Shown here piece after piece: positions 8,669 through 16,706 of a stretch of 64,000 nt of DNA. The first letter of the stretch is position 1. Every line of letters starts with the position of its first letter. Location: the NCBI RefSeq assembly GCF_039613825.1, contig NZ_CP154826.1, positions 2,046,001 through 2,110,000 of the forward strand. The letters are read 5' to 3'. The position numbers were made by a program, and so were the translations under genes. The stretch comes from Diaminobutyricibacter sp. McL0608 (GTDB lineage: Bacteria; Actinomycetota; Actinomycetes; Actinomycetales; Microbacteriaceae). The notes beneath the pieces are model-generated. The model did not search any database. It saw only the letters and a program-made list of their open reading frames with translations, and had not been told where the DNA came from.

Positions 8669-9120
8669 TGGACGCTCCTCTCAGCGGGCGCGACGACGGC
8701 GGTCGCCCCTTCGATTGCTACGACGGTGACGTTCTGGCCCGGGACGACATCGGGCGTGCCCGGGGCGGTGCGGGCCGTCCAGGTCTCACCGACGGCGAGC
8801 TTCACCTGGCCACCTCCCGGAGTGACGGTCGACACGACCGTTCCGGACATGCCGATCAGCGCATCCACCAGTGTCTTGGCCGGGTCGCCGCCACGCTTCA
8901 GCATGCGCAGGAGCGGCGGCCGGATAGTGAAGAGGAGCAGCACGGAAATCACAGCGCCGATGATGAGCTGGACCCACCACTCTGCGCCGAATAGGCCGCT
9001 GATCAGGCCGCCGACACTGCCGATCGCCAGCATGAGGAAGACGAGGTCGACTGTGAGCATCTCAATGATGACGAAAATCAGGATGAGAACGAGCCACACG
9101 ATCCAGGCGAATTCGTCCAT
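8665..9120 (-). CDS. NfeD-family membrane protein, partner of the SPFH protein
   Basis: A 151-residue short-type NfeD with two to three transmembrane helices in the first 75 residues (MDEFAWIVWLVLILIF and on). It ends with an OB-fold domain (GMSGTVVSTVTPGGGQVKL, then GQNVTVVAIEGATAVV). The ATG at 9120 is preferred over the in-frame start 21 codons upstream, because a GAAGGGAG ribosome binding site stands 5-8 bases before it and the protein then begins at the membrane segment. The stop overlaps the SPFH start as TCAT on the plus strand (ATGA), so the two products are made together. It is the first gene of the set and diverges from the SDR at 9248. Confidence 0.9.
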   Translation of the reverse strand: MDEFAWIVWLVLILIFVIIEMLTVDLVFLMLAIGSVGGLISGLFGAEWWVQLIIGAVISVLLLFTIRPPLLRMLKRGGDPAKTLVDALIGMSGTVVSTVTPGGGQVKLAVGETWTARTAPGTPDVVPGQNVTVVAIEGATAVVAPAERSVH

Positions 9121-9247
9121 GAGCGCTCCCTTCTTCAGCTGATCTGACGCTATCAGTTCCGAGGGCGCAGAGGCGGAATGCACTTGGTAGTCTCAGGGAG
9201 GAAAATCCCGCGAAAGCGGGCAGTCGTTCGATCCCTAGGAGTGCTCC

Positions 9248-10027
9248 GTGTCCAACCCGCTCGCCCCCGGTTCCCTCGACGGCAGACGTGCCCTGGTCAC
9301 GGGTTCGTCCCGCGGGATCGGCGCCGACACCGTGCGCTATTTCGCGGAGGCCGGCGCGAGCGTCGTCATCAACTTCCGTAACAAGGAGGCGCGGGCCGTG
9401 AAGCTCGCAGACGCCATCCGCGAGGCCGGGGGAACGGCGATGACCGTCGGTGCCGATCTGACCGATCCGGCATCCGTCGCCGCCATGTTCGACGCGGTCG
9501 GGTCGGAGCTCGGCGGCCTCGACGTCCTCGTGCTGAACGCATCCGGCGGCATGGAGTCCGGCATGGCCGCAGACTATGCCATGCAGCTGAACCGGGATGC
9601 CCAAGTCAACGTACTCACCGCGGCGCTCCCACTGCTTGCGCCGGGATCGCGGATCGTGTTCGTTACGAGCCACCAGGCGCATTTCATCCGCACGACGCCC
9701 ACGATGCCGGAATACGAGCCGGTCGCCCTCAGTAAGCGCGCCGGCGAGGATGCGTTGCGTGCACTCATACCGTCGCTCACCGACAAGGGCATCGAATTCG
9801 TCGTCGTCTCGGGCGACATGATCGAGGGAACGATCACGGCGACACTGCTGGAGCGCGCGAACCCCGGCGCGATCAGCGCACGCAAGGACGCCGCGGGCAA
9901 GCTCTACAACGTGAGCGAATTCGCCGCCGAGGTCGCATCGGCGGCGGTCGACCCGGTGCCGGACTCCCATACCCGTTACGTCGGCGACACGTCCGACTTC
10001 GTTCCGGTGGATGATGAAAGCAACTGA
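9248..10027 (+). CDS. Short-chain dehydrogenase/reductase lacking the usual catalytic tyrosine
   Basis: A 259-residue Rossmann-fold SDR. The cofactor motif TGSSRGIG is intact, as are a DLTDP segment and a catalytic-type serine in VFVTSHQ. The canonical YxxxK motif is altered: the lysine is in VALSKRAGE, and the residue four before it is Val, with a Tyr seven positions before it (EYEPVALSK). It may therefore be a divergent SDR with a shifted tyrosine, or one with weak or no reductase activity. The GTG start follows a GGAG-like site. The last 17 bases overlap the S9 peptidase gene, so the two are co-expressed. The substrate is unknown. Confidence 0.85.
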   Translation: MSNPLAPGSLDGRRALVTGSSRGIGADTVRYFAEAGASVVINFRNKEARAVKLADAIREAGGTAMTVGADLTDPASVAAMFDAVGSELGGLDVLVLNASGGMESGMAADYAMQLNRDAQVNVLTAALPLLAPGSRIVFVTSHQAHFIRTTPTMPEYEPVALSKRAGEDALRALIPSLTDKGIEFVVVSGDMIEGTITATLLERANPGAISARKDAAGKLYNVSEFAAEVASAAVDPVPDSHTRYVGDTSDFVPVDDESN

Positions 10028-12017
10028 TCTCGACCTGCTCACCGGGGTCTCGGCCCCGACCATCCACCCGAACGGCGGGCGCGCCGTCGTCTCGGTGACG
10101 CGTCCTGACCTGGGTGCCGACGCGTACGTCGGCCAGCTCTGGACGGTCCCGCTCACCGGGCACGCGGCACCGAAGCGGTTCACCCGCGGGTTCCGCGACA
10201 CGATGCCGAAGTTCTCGCCCGACGGACGGCTCATCGCGTTCCTGCGCGCGCCGGTCAAAGGCGCGGCACAGCTCTACGTCGTGGATGCGGCGGGAGGCGA
10301 ACCGGTGCCGGTCACCGACCGCAAGCTCGGTGTCAGCGAGTTCGCCTGGGCGCCAGACGGACGTCAGCTCGCGTTCGTCAGTCGCGTACCGGAGGCCGGC
10401 CGCTACGGGACGGTCGAGGGCATCGATCCGAACGCGGAACCGCCGCGACACTTCACCACACTGAAATATCAGTCGAACGGGCTGGGTTACATCACAGACC
10501 GCCGGGCGCACGTCTTCCTCGTAGCGGTCCCCGATGTGTGGGGTGAGCCGGTCATGCAGCCGGCGCCGACGGCAGAGGGGGCGGCCGCGGTCGCGCCGAC
10601 GGTCGTCGAACCGAAACAGCTGACGACGGGGGAGTGGGACGACTCGTCCATCGATTTCTCGCCCGACGGACGCACGGTGACGTTCATCTCGGCGCGGCAC
10701 GCGAGCACTGACGACGACCTGCGGTCAGACGTCTATGCGCTTCGCCTCGACGGCAGAGGATCGGAGCCGACGAACCTGACGGGGGAGCATGGGGACTGGT
10801 CCATGCTCGATGCGGCATATGGGCTCAACGGCGCACTCTATTTCACTGCCCAGGATGTCGGCCCGACAGGCCGCGACTTCGTCGCTCGGAACGGCGCACT
10901 TTACGTCATCGACCCCGACGGCGGCGCGCCACGCCTGCTGACCGACCCGGAGACGGTCGATCTCACGGAATCGGACATCGTCGCCTATCAGGACGACTCG
11001 GTTCTCGTCCGTGACCGCACGCGTGGCGCACTCCGGCTCCTCGCAGTCGATCAGGCGGGTAGACAACGTGAACTCACCAATCGGAGTCGCGAGATCACTG
11101 GGGCGTCCGCTGTAGGGGAGACGCTCGTCGTGAGCTTTGCGGACGCGACCACCAACGGCGACGTGGCCGTCGTGGACGACCGCGGATCACTCCGCAAGCT
11201 CACCGACTTCTCGGCGCGCCTCCGCACGAGCGGAATGCTTCCCGCCCGTGAGCTGATCGTGACCGCGCGCGACGGGTACGACATCCACGGCTGGGTGGTC
11301 TCACCAGAAGGCGAGGGTCCGCATCCGGTGCTCCTGAACATCCACGGCGGGCCGTTCGCCCAGTACTCGGTGCGCGTCTTCGACGAAGCCCAGGTCTACG
11401 CGGACGCCGGCTACGCGGTCGTCATGTGCAACCCTCGCGGTTCCGCCGGGTACGGTCAGGAGCACGGGCGCGTCATCCGGCAGCGGATGGGTACCGTCGA
11501 CCTCACGGACGTCCTCGACTACCTCGAGGGCGCACTGGACGCTAACCCGTCGTTCGATCGTGCACGGCTCGGGATCATGGGCGGTTCCTACGGTGGCTAT
11601 CTCACGGCGTGGACCACGTCGCACGACCATCGCTTCACTGCGGCCATCGTCGAGCGCGGCTATCTCGACCCCGAGGCGTTCATCGGCACGAGCGACATCG
11701 GCAGCTTCTTCAGCGACGAGTACACCGGAACCGATCGAGACCTGATGCGTGCCCAGAGCCCGCAGTCCCACGTCGAGGCGGTCCAGACACCGACGCTCGT
11801 GCTCCACTCCGCCAGCGACCTGCGCTGCCCGCTCGGGCAGGCCGAACGATACTACGCGGCCCTGAAACGCAGGGGAGTGGCCGCCGAGCTGCTGGTGTTC
11901 CCGGGCGAAGACCACGAGCTGAGCCGCAGCGGCCGGCCGCGTCATCGCCGCGAGCGCTTCGACGCCATCCTCGACTGGTGGGCACGGTACCTGCCCAGCT
12001 CTGCTAACGCGCGCTGA
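10011..12017 (+). CDS. S9-family prolyl-oligopeptidase-like serine peptidase
   Basis: A 668-residue protein with an N-terminal beta-propeller (WD40-like PD repeats such as PKFSPDGRLIAF, SEFAWAPDGRQLAF and IDFSPDGRTVTF). A C-terminal alpha/beta-hydrolase catalytic domain follows. The triad is visible: Ser526 in GGSYGG, Asp603 in SASDLRCPL and His635 in GEDHEL. There is no signal peptide, so a cytoplasmic acylaminoacyl- or dipeptidyl-peptidase role is likely; exact specificity cannot be read. It starts at tandem ATG codons inside the end of the SDR gene. It ends 19 bases before a strong terminator. Confidence 0.93.
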   Translation: MMKATDLDLLTGVSAPTIHPNGGRAVVSVTRPDLGADAYVGQLWTVPLTGHAAPKRFTRGFRDTMPKFSPDGRLIAFLRAPVKGAAQLYVVDAAGGEPVPVTDRKLGVSEFAWAPDGRQLAFVSRVPEAGRYGTVEGIDPNAEPPRHFTTLKYQSNGLGYITDRRAHVFLVAVPDVWGEPVMQPAPTAEGAAAVAPTVVEPKQLTTGEWDDSSIDFSPDGRTVTFISARHASTDDDLRSDVYALRLDGRGSEPTNLTGEHGDWSMLDAAYGLNGALYFTAQDVGPTGRDFVARNGALYVIDPDGGAPRLLTDPETVDLTESDIVAYQDDSVLVRDRTRGALRLLAVDQAGRQRELTNRSREITGASAVGETLVVSFADATTNGDVAVVDDRGSLRKLTDFSARLRTSGMLPARELIVTARDGYDIHGWVVSPEGEGPHPVLLNIHGGPFAQYSVRVFDEAQVYADAGYAVVMCNPRGSAGYGQEHGRVIRQRMGTVDLTDVLDYLEGALDANPSFDRARLGIMGGSYGGYLTAWTTSHDHRFTAAIVERGYLDPEAFIGTSDIGSFFSDEYTGTDRDLMRAQSPQSHVEAVQTPTLVLHSASDLRCPLGQAERYYAALKRRGVAAELLVFPGEDHELSRSGRPRHRRERFDAILDWWARYLPSSANAR

Positions 12018-12036
12018 GGCCCGACCTGCAGGAATG

Positions 12037-12071
12037 ACGAAGGCCCCGGTCTCAGTGACCGGGGCCTTCGT
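12037..12071. terminator. Strong bidirectional terminator
   Basis: A perfect 15-bp stem (ACGAAGGCCCCGGTC paired with its complement) around a 5-base TCAGT loop. It lies between the convergent S9 peptidase stop (12017) and the HdeD-like gene stop (12083). Confidence 0.9.
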
Positions 12072-12082
12072 CGTGTCGAGAA

Positions 12083-12709
12083 CTACTTGGGCTGAGCTGC
12101 CAGTTCCTTGAGCGCGTCACGCCCGAAGGTGAATGCGCGCACGATGCCGATGACACCGAGGACGATCAGGATGATCGCCGAGATCAGCAGAAGCCAGAAC
12201 GCCGACCAGCCCGGGATGACCAGCACGACGATTCCGGCGATGACGCTGACGATGCCGAAGGTGATCGCCCAGCCGCGCGATGCGGCGCGTCCGGACTCAG
12301 CGAGGGCCATCACACCCTCGATGATCCAGCCGATCCCGATGATGGCCACGATCAGGATCAGCAGGGCGGCCGCGGCGGTCTGCGAGTTCTTGATCGCGAT
12401 GATGCCGGCGATGACCAGCAGCAAGCCGAACAGGATGTCGAGCGTACGGTGTCCACCACTGATGCCTCGGCTGAAGATGCCGAGCGCAAGGCGCACTATA
12501 CCCGCGATCAGGAAGTAGATGCCGAGGAAGATGGCGAGGACGGACAGCGTTCGGTCCGGCCAGAAGAGCAACAGGATGCCGAAGACGAGCGCGACGATGC
12601 CGCTGACCGCGAAGGCCGCACGGATGCCGTTGATGGCAGATCTGGTCAAGTCCCTCGCGTCGAGGGAGAAGTAGGTTGGCTCGGCATCCAGGGGATCAAC
12701 AGATGTCAT
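12083..12709 (-). CDS. HdeD-like DUF308 membrane protein
   Basis: A 208-residue protein with about six transmembrane helices arranged as three similar hairpins (ALVFGILLLFWPDRT, then GLLLVIAGIIAI, then SVIAGIVVLVIPGWS), the pattern of the DUF308/HdeD family. HdeD is linked to acid resistance in enterobacteria; in actinobacteria the role is not established. The ATG at 12709 is chosen for its ribosome binding site (AGAAAGG) and because the protein then has a short soluble N-terminus before the first helix. It is the last backbone gene before the accessory island. Confidence 0.88.
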   Translation of the reverse strand: MTSVDPLDAEPTYFSLDARDLTRSAINGIRAAFAVSGIVALVFGILLLFWPDRTLSVLAIFLGIYFLIAGIVRLALGIFSRGISGGHRTLDILFGLLLVIAGIIAIKNSQTAAAALLILIVAIIGIGWIIEGVMALAESGRAASRGWAITFGIVSVIAGIVVLVIPGWSAFWLLLISAIILIVLGVIGIVRAFTFGRDALKELAAQPK

Positions 12710-12844
12710 GGGTTCGCACCTTTCTCCGCGAGCCGTGTGGCTCGACTGCATGTACTGCAGACGATAGCGCTGTCTCACACAGGTCGCACTCAGTTTTGCC
12801 GCCGTGTTACGAGAACTGTTCCCTTCGGCCATCGAGCGAGGGAT

Positions 12845-13095
12845 CACGTTATGTCAAGTGATTGCTGCGAGCACGATGGTCCGTGCGATCTAGCGCCCGC
12901 GACCTGGCACTTGTTGTCGCCTTCCTCGCGTCGCAGCCGACAACGAGTGTCAACTCACGGGTTCGGGGCCTTCGGCGAACGGTGTGGGACTCGTGGGGTC
13001 GGCTTGGTCGGAGTGAGAACGGGTATTCGCTGGACCTCTCAACACACTTCCGCCTGGCGTTACCATAGCGCTGATAATGCACATTATGTCAAGTG
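12845..13095 (+). repeat. Pair of 16-base near-identical direct repeats 235 bases apart
   Basis: CAC(G/A)TTATGTCAAGTG occurs at 12845-12860 and 13080-13095, identical except for one base. Its complement reads CACTTGACATAA, so each copy could also act as a minus-strand promoter element with a TTGACA hexamer. The second copy overlaps a palindrome, ATAATG-CA-CATTAT, at 13074-13087. The position just outside the recombinase trio makes a recombination or regulatory role possible; neither is shown. Confidence 0.6.
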
Positions 13096-13104
13096 GAAGA
13101 TGGC

Positions 13105-13165
13105 TTATCCCCATTGGATGCGAATACGACACTTGGTACGACTCCCCTTGTTGGCTCTTGATGGA
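13105..13165 (-). pseudogene. Possible remnant of the same gene family as the fragment at 16707-16838
   Basis: Read on the minus strand, this stretch aligns by eye with 16738-16811. Shared blocks include GCTCATCC, GGGAG, and ATTCGC(A/G)TCCAATG followed by GGA. In translation SSIKSQQGESYQVSY parallels SSAKLGVAGGSYIST. The two stretches flank the recombinase trio. The similarity is partial and judged without software, so this is tentative. Confidence 0.35.
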
Positions 13166-13269
13166 TGAGCTCGGAGGAGGTCGCCGGGCGCCAATGTGTC
13201 GCCAGTTGATGCCATTGAGGTCAGGTTTGATTCGTCGCTGATCAGGGATTTCCCATCGCGACTTGCGCA

Positions 13270-13308
13270 ATATTCGCAGCTAATGCGAAGCTTTCGCATA
13301 TTATGCGA
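13270..13308. promoter_or_regulatory. Cluster of TTCGCA/TGCGAA palindromes at the recombinase start
   Basis: Four copies of the TTCGCA/TGCGAA-type hexamer or close variants occur within about 40 bases. They include a perfect palindrome ATGCGAA-GCT-TTCGCAT at 13283-13299. The cluster abuts and partly covers the ATG at 13303. Such an array is expected for a binding site of the recombinase itself or of the small HTH protein encoded next. Confidence 0.5.
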
Positions 13309-14427
13309 CTGTCTGATGACCTGGTCCCAGGAGCCGTCCCGGCCTATCTGCGGTCCAGTTCGGCGGTCCTGAATGAGGCGGAAAACGTCTGGCTGGCGAT
13401 GATGGATGGGTGGCGGGCGCAGCAGTTCGCCCGCAACCTTGCCCCGTCGACGGTTGATGCTCGCAGGTCGATCGTGTTGCGCTTTCGTGCCTTCGCCGAG
13501 TCCTACCCGTGGTCCTGGACGGCCGGGATGGTGGACGAGTTCTTCATGGAGTTGCGCGGCATCCGCGGAGCTTCCCGCTCGACGGTGCTGGGCTACCAGA
13601 ACGCGCTGCGGATGTTCCTGGAGTATCTGACCGATCCGGCCTACGGCTGGAGCGAGCAATGCTGGGAACGCTTCGGTGATCACCCAGCGCAGGTGTTCCA
13701 CGACTGGAACACCGCCCGGCACGCAGCGGAGTCGATCGCCGAACCAGGCAAGCGCCCCTACACCCGCGACGAGCTCGAGGACCTCTTCGACTGCGCCGAC
13801 GAACGGGTGCTACGGATCCGCCGCTCTGGAGTGAAGGGCTGGCTGCCGGCGTTCCGGATCGCGACGCTGATGAAGGTCGCCTACGCCTGGGGGCTGCGCC
13901 GCAACGAGGTCCGCCAGCTAGATCTGGTCGACCTGGCCTCCAACCCGCGGGCCCGCCAGTTCGGCGACGCCGGAATCATCTACGTCCGGTTCGGGAAAGC
14001 GATGAAGGGTTCTCCCCCGAAACGACGGACCGTGCTGACGATGCCGGAGTTCTCCTGGGCCGTCGACTGCCTGCAGCAATGGCGCGACGAGATCCGTCCG
14101 CTCTATGCCCCGCCGGGTTCCACGAGCCTTTGGCCGAGCGAGCGCGGCAACCAGATCATCACCGCCGGCCAGATCAGCCGAGCCTTTGCCGAGGTCAAAC
14201 GCGAAGCCGGCCTCACCGACGAACTCGACTTCCACTCGTTGCGCCGCTCCTACGTCACCCACCTGGTCGAGGAAGGCTATGACGCGTTCTTCATCCAGCA
14301 GCAAGTCGGCCACGAACACGCCTCCACCACCTCCATCTACACCGGCCTCTCCCCCGACTACCGGGCCCGCGTCGTCAATGACGCGATCGCCCGCATGGCC
14401 GCTCAAGCCCTCACCCCCAAGGAGTGA
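13303..14427 (+). CDS. Tyrosine recombinase/integrase (first gene of a trio)
   Basis: A 374-residue site-specific recombinase. The N-terminal half is a SAM-like core-binding domain (ARNLAPSTVDARRSIVLRFRAF). The C-terminal half carries the complete catalytic set: Arg199 in WGLRRNEV, a Lys in GKAMKGSP, His311 and Arg314 in HSLRRS, His337 in GHEHAS and the nucleophile Tyr346 in SIYTGLS. It cuts and rejoins DNA through a 3'-phosphotyrosine link. It is followed after 6 bases by a small HTH gene and then a second recombinase-like gene, an arrangement reminiscent of Tn554-type or recombinase-in-trio elements. It is likely functional and probably moved the island or itself into place. The ATG start has no obvious ribosome binding site. 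Confidence 0.92.
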   Translation: MRLSDDLVPGAVPAYLRSSSAVLNEAENVWLAMMDGWRAQQFARNLAPSTVDARRSIVLRFRAFAESYPWSWTAGMVDEFFMELRGIRGASRSTVLGYQNALRMFLEYLTDPAYGWSEQCWERFGDHPAQVFHDWNTARHAAESIAEPGKRPYTRDELEDLFDCADERVLRIRRSGVKGWLPAFRIATLMKVAYAWGLRRNEVRQLDLVDLASNPRARQFGDAGIIYVRFGKAMKGSPPKRRTVLTMPEFSWAVDCLQQWRDEIRPLYAPPGSTSLWPSERGNQIITAGQISRAFAEVKREAGLTDELDFHSLRRSYVTHLVEEGYDAFFIQQQVGHEHASTTSIYTGLSPDYRARVVNDAIARMAAQALTPKE

Positions 14428-14433
14428 TATTTC

Positions 14434-14772
14434 ATGATTCGACGCGTTGAACACGGCTGGCGGCTACGAGAACTGATGGCTGCCCGCGGGATGACCACCA
14501 TTTCCGACCTCATCCCGCACCTCGCCGACCGCGGCATCAGCCTCTCCGACTCGCAGCTCTATCGGCTCCTCAGCGGCACACCCGAGCGGATCAACCTCAC
14601 CCTGCTCGGGGCGATCCTGGACACCCTGGACTGCAGCTTCGAGGACCTCGTCCCAGTCACCGTCACCGCGACCGACTCCCGCACCCGAGCGACCGGAACC
14701 AACGACGCGGCCCCTCTGGCCCGCACCGACGGGATCCGGCCAGCCCGAGCGCGAATCCACCGACCCAGTTGA
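14434..14772 (+). CDS. Small Cro/C1-type helix-turn-helix protein of the recombinase trio
   Basis: A 112-residue protein whose first 75 residues form an XRE-like HTH (WRLRELMAARGMTTISDLI, then ISLSDSQLYRLLSG, then LDTLDCSFEDLVPV). A disordered Thr/Arg-rich tail follows. It presumably regulates or assists the flanking recombinases by binding the element ends or promoter. An AAGGAG ribosome binding site 9 bases upstream lies at the end of the first recombinase gene, so expression is coupled. The stop overlaps a TTG start of the next gene as TTGA. Confidence 0.85.
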   Translation: MIRRVEHGWRLRELMAARGMTTISDLIPHLADRGISLSDSQLYRLLSGTPERINLTLLGAILDTLDCSFEDLVPVTVTATDSRTRATGTNDAAPLARTDGIRPARARIHRPS

Positions 14773-16226
14773 GTCGGCCCCGCACTCCAGCCAGCTGCGC
14801 TCGCTGCGAGCGGACCGACGTCAGACTCGCCACCACCTGGCCGGAAGGTCGCATCTGCCGACGCTGCTACCAACGGGCCACACGCATCCACGGCACCTGC
14901 CCCGCCTGCAACATCCACCGGCTCCTCCCAGGACTTATCGGCGGGGAACCGGCCTGCCGCGACTGCGCAGGGATCCCGAAGGATTTCCACTGCACCCGCT
15001 GCGGCCGCGAAGACGAGCCCGTCCGCGCCGGCCTCTGCGCACACTGCTGCCTCACCGACGACCTGACGCACCTCTTCGACGACGGCCGCGGCCAGGTCGC
15101 CGCACACCTCCAACCCCTGTTCGACGCGCTCACCAGCCAGAAGCACGCCCGCAGCGCGAAGATCTGGCTCACCGTCAACCCCGACGCCACGACCCTGATC
15201 CGAGCCCTCGCACAAGGCGAGCTCCCGATCGAGCACCCCACCTTCACCGAACATCCGACCCCGCGCAGAGTCGCGTTCCTCCGCGAGCTCTGCATCGAGC
15301 ACGGACTCCTCCCTGCCGTTCACCTCGATATCGAGCGATTTCAGAGCTGGCTAGCCAGCAAGACGGCGCTGGCACACCCAGACGATGGGCGGCTGATCAC
15401 CCAATACGGGCGTTGGGTTCACCTCAACCGCATGCACCACCTCGCCGAGACCGGCCAGTTGAAGAAGGGCACCTTCCTCTCCGCCAAGCAGTCCACCACC
15501 GTCGCTCTCGACTTCCTGTCCTACCTTCGAGCACACGCAACGGCCCCAACCGCATGCAGCCAGGCCGACATAGATAACTGGCTCACTGGCGGCCCGACCA
15601 CCCGCAGCCTGGCTCGCGGGTTCATCCGCTGGGCCATTCAGCACGGCCACATGCCTGCCATCGAGATCCCCTACCGGCTGGCTAAGACCACGCCCGTAAT
15701 CACGCAGCAGCAACGCCTCGAGCACATCCAGCAGCTGCTCGCTCCAGCCACAGCATTGCGGCCGCTCGAACGCACCGCAGCATTGCTGCTCTTGCTCTAC
15801 GGGCAGCCACTCGCGCGGATCGCCCGAATGCGACTCGACCAACTCCACACGACCGATGACGGCATCACAATCCGGTTCGCCACCGACCACCTGCGCATCC
15901 CAGAACCCTTCGCAGGAGTCGTCCGCGCGCACCTCGATGACCTGCCCAATCTGAACACCTCAGCCCACCGAGAAAACAGTTGGGTCTTCCCCGGCGTCCA
16001 GCCCGGCCAGCACATCCACCAGAACACACTGATGAACCTTCTGCGCGAGGCCGGCATCGACCTCCGCGGCGCCAAGAACGCCGCGCTCCGCGAGCTCGTC
16101 CTACAAATGCCCGCACCGATCGTCGCAGACTCGTTCAACTACAGCTACACAGTCGCCGAGCAACACCGCCGAAACGCCGGAGCCCAATTCACCGATTACC
16201 GGGCCAAGCGAATGGATAGCCTCTAA
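14769..16226 (+). CDS. Zinc-ribbon protein with a degenerate recombinase-like C-terminus (third gene of the trio)
   Basis: A 485-residue protein. The first 100 residues carry repeated CxxC knuckles (CARC, CRRC, CPAC, CRDC, CTRC, CAHC), consistent with two or three zinc ribbons. The remainder is helical and resembles tyrosine recombinases in layout: a core-binding-like region and then LLLLYGQPLARIARMRLDQL, which corresponds to recombinase box I. A canonical HxxR box is not apparent (AALRELVLQM occupies the equivalent place), and a terminal DYRAKR may or may not hold a nucleophile. I read it as an accessory or inactive partner of the first recombinase. The TTG start overlaps the previous stop by 4 bases. 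An alternative start further in cannot be excluded. Confidence 0.75.
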   Translation: MSRPRTPASCARCERTDVRLATTWPEGRICRRCYQRATRIHGTCPACNIHRLLPGLIGGEPACRDCAGIPKDFHCTRCGREDEPVRAGLCAHCCLTDDLTHLFDDGRGQVAAHLQPLFDALTSQKHARSAKIWLTVNPDATTLIRALAQGELPIEHPTFTEHPTPRRVAFLRELCIEHGLLPAVHLDIERFQSWLASKTALAHPDDGRLITQYGRWVHLNRMHHLAETGQLKKGTFLSAKQSTTVALDFLSYLRAHATAPTACSQADIDNWLTGGPTTRSLARGFIRWAIQHGHMPAIEIPYRLAKTTPVITQQQRLEHIQQLLAPATALRPLERTAALLLLLYGQPLARIARMRLDQLHTTDDGITIRFATDHLRIPEPFAGVVRAHLDDLPNLNTSAHRENSWVFPGVQPGQHIHQNTLMNLLREAGIDLRGAKNAALRELVLQMPAPIVADSFNYSYTVAEQHRRNAGAQFTDYRAKRMDSL

Positions 16227-16243
16227 CCGGGCTGGACAACCAA

Positions 16244-16660
16244 TCAGCCCACGCCGGGCGCGATCTTCATCGCATCCGTCAGCCGCATCGCCAGCGCTCG
16301 CACATCGGCATCTCTCCACGTCAACGACCGCTTGCCATCGTCCGAAACCGGCACGATCGGGAGCTCCGTGAACCCAATGCCCGTCCGCACCCTCAAAACA
16401 ATCGCCAGTGCAACTTGCGGATAAGGCGGTGAAGACCGCGTCTCAGCAACAGAAACGGCCTGAACGCTAGATACCGGAAGTTCCCACAGCGAGGTCTGCT
16501 TGCGCATGCCGACGAAACTCAGCCGTTCCGAATCAACCACTACGGCGAATCCAGACGGCAGGCGGGGTCCCCCCAAAGACCTCACGGCATGCACCGTGGT
16601 TGGAAACCGGACTGCACGGACCGCCGAACCAGCCGGGAAAGAAGCCATCAAATCGGACAC
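16244..16660 (-). CDS. Hypothetical protein, truncated paralogue of the RHS-linked candidate immunity protein
   Basis: A 138-residue soluble protein with no catalytic motif. Its central part (FAVVVDSERLSFVG, then LPVSSVQAVSVAET, then VALAIVLRV, then ELPIVPV) follows the same pattern as the C-terminal domain of the 236-residue protein at 18195-18905 (YLVIRPDAILIVS, ISKADVRQIALASG, VGLAIGIEDG, EMPIVLKV). The transmembrane half of that relative is missing. A fragment of the relative's N-terminus lies just upstream at 16707-16838, so this ORF may be the surviving 3' part of a broken gene. It may still be translated from the GTG at 16660. It ends 17 bases from the convergent recombinase trio. Confidence 0.55.
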   Translation of the reverse strand: MSDLMASFPAGSAVRAVRFPTTVHAVRSLGGPRLPSGFAVVVDSERLSFVGMRKQTSLWELPVSSVQAVSVAETRSSPPYPQVALAIVLRVRTGIGFTELPIVPVSDDGKRSLTWRDADVRALAMRLTDAMKIAPGVG

Positions 16661-16706
16661 TCTCGGATACTAGAACGTCGCGGCCCAGACGCGAATACGC
16701 CGCCGC

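Larger units (their letters stand above)
12710..13302. other. Gene-poor boundary between backbone and accessory island
   Basis: This 593-base stretch holds no convincing gene. It contains a 16-base direct repeat with one mismatch, a 6-2-6 palindrome at 13074-13087, a short stretch resembling the broken gene at 16707-16838, and TTCGCA palindromes just before the recombinase. The short open frames in it have no recognisable domains. It probably contains the left end of the island. Confidence 0.6.

Noticed and set aside
12710-13302. A tRNA gene serving as integration site for the recombinase
   Set aside because: No cloverleaf-like sequence or TTCGAATC-type T-loop context with matching stems was found in this stretch.
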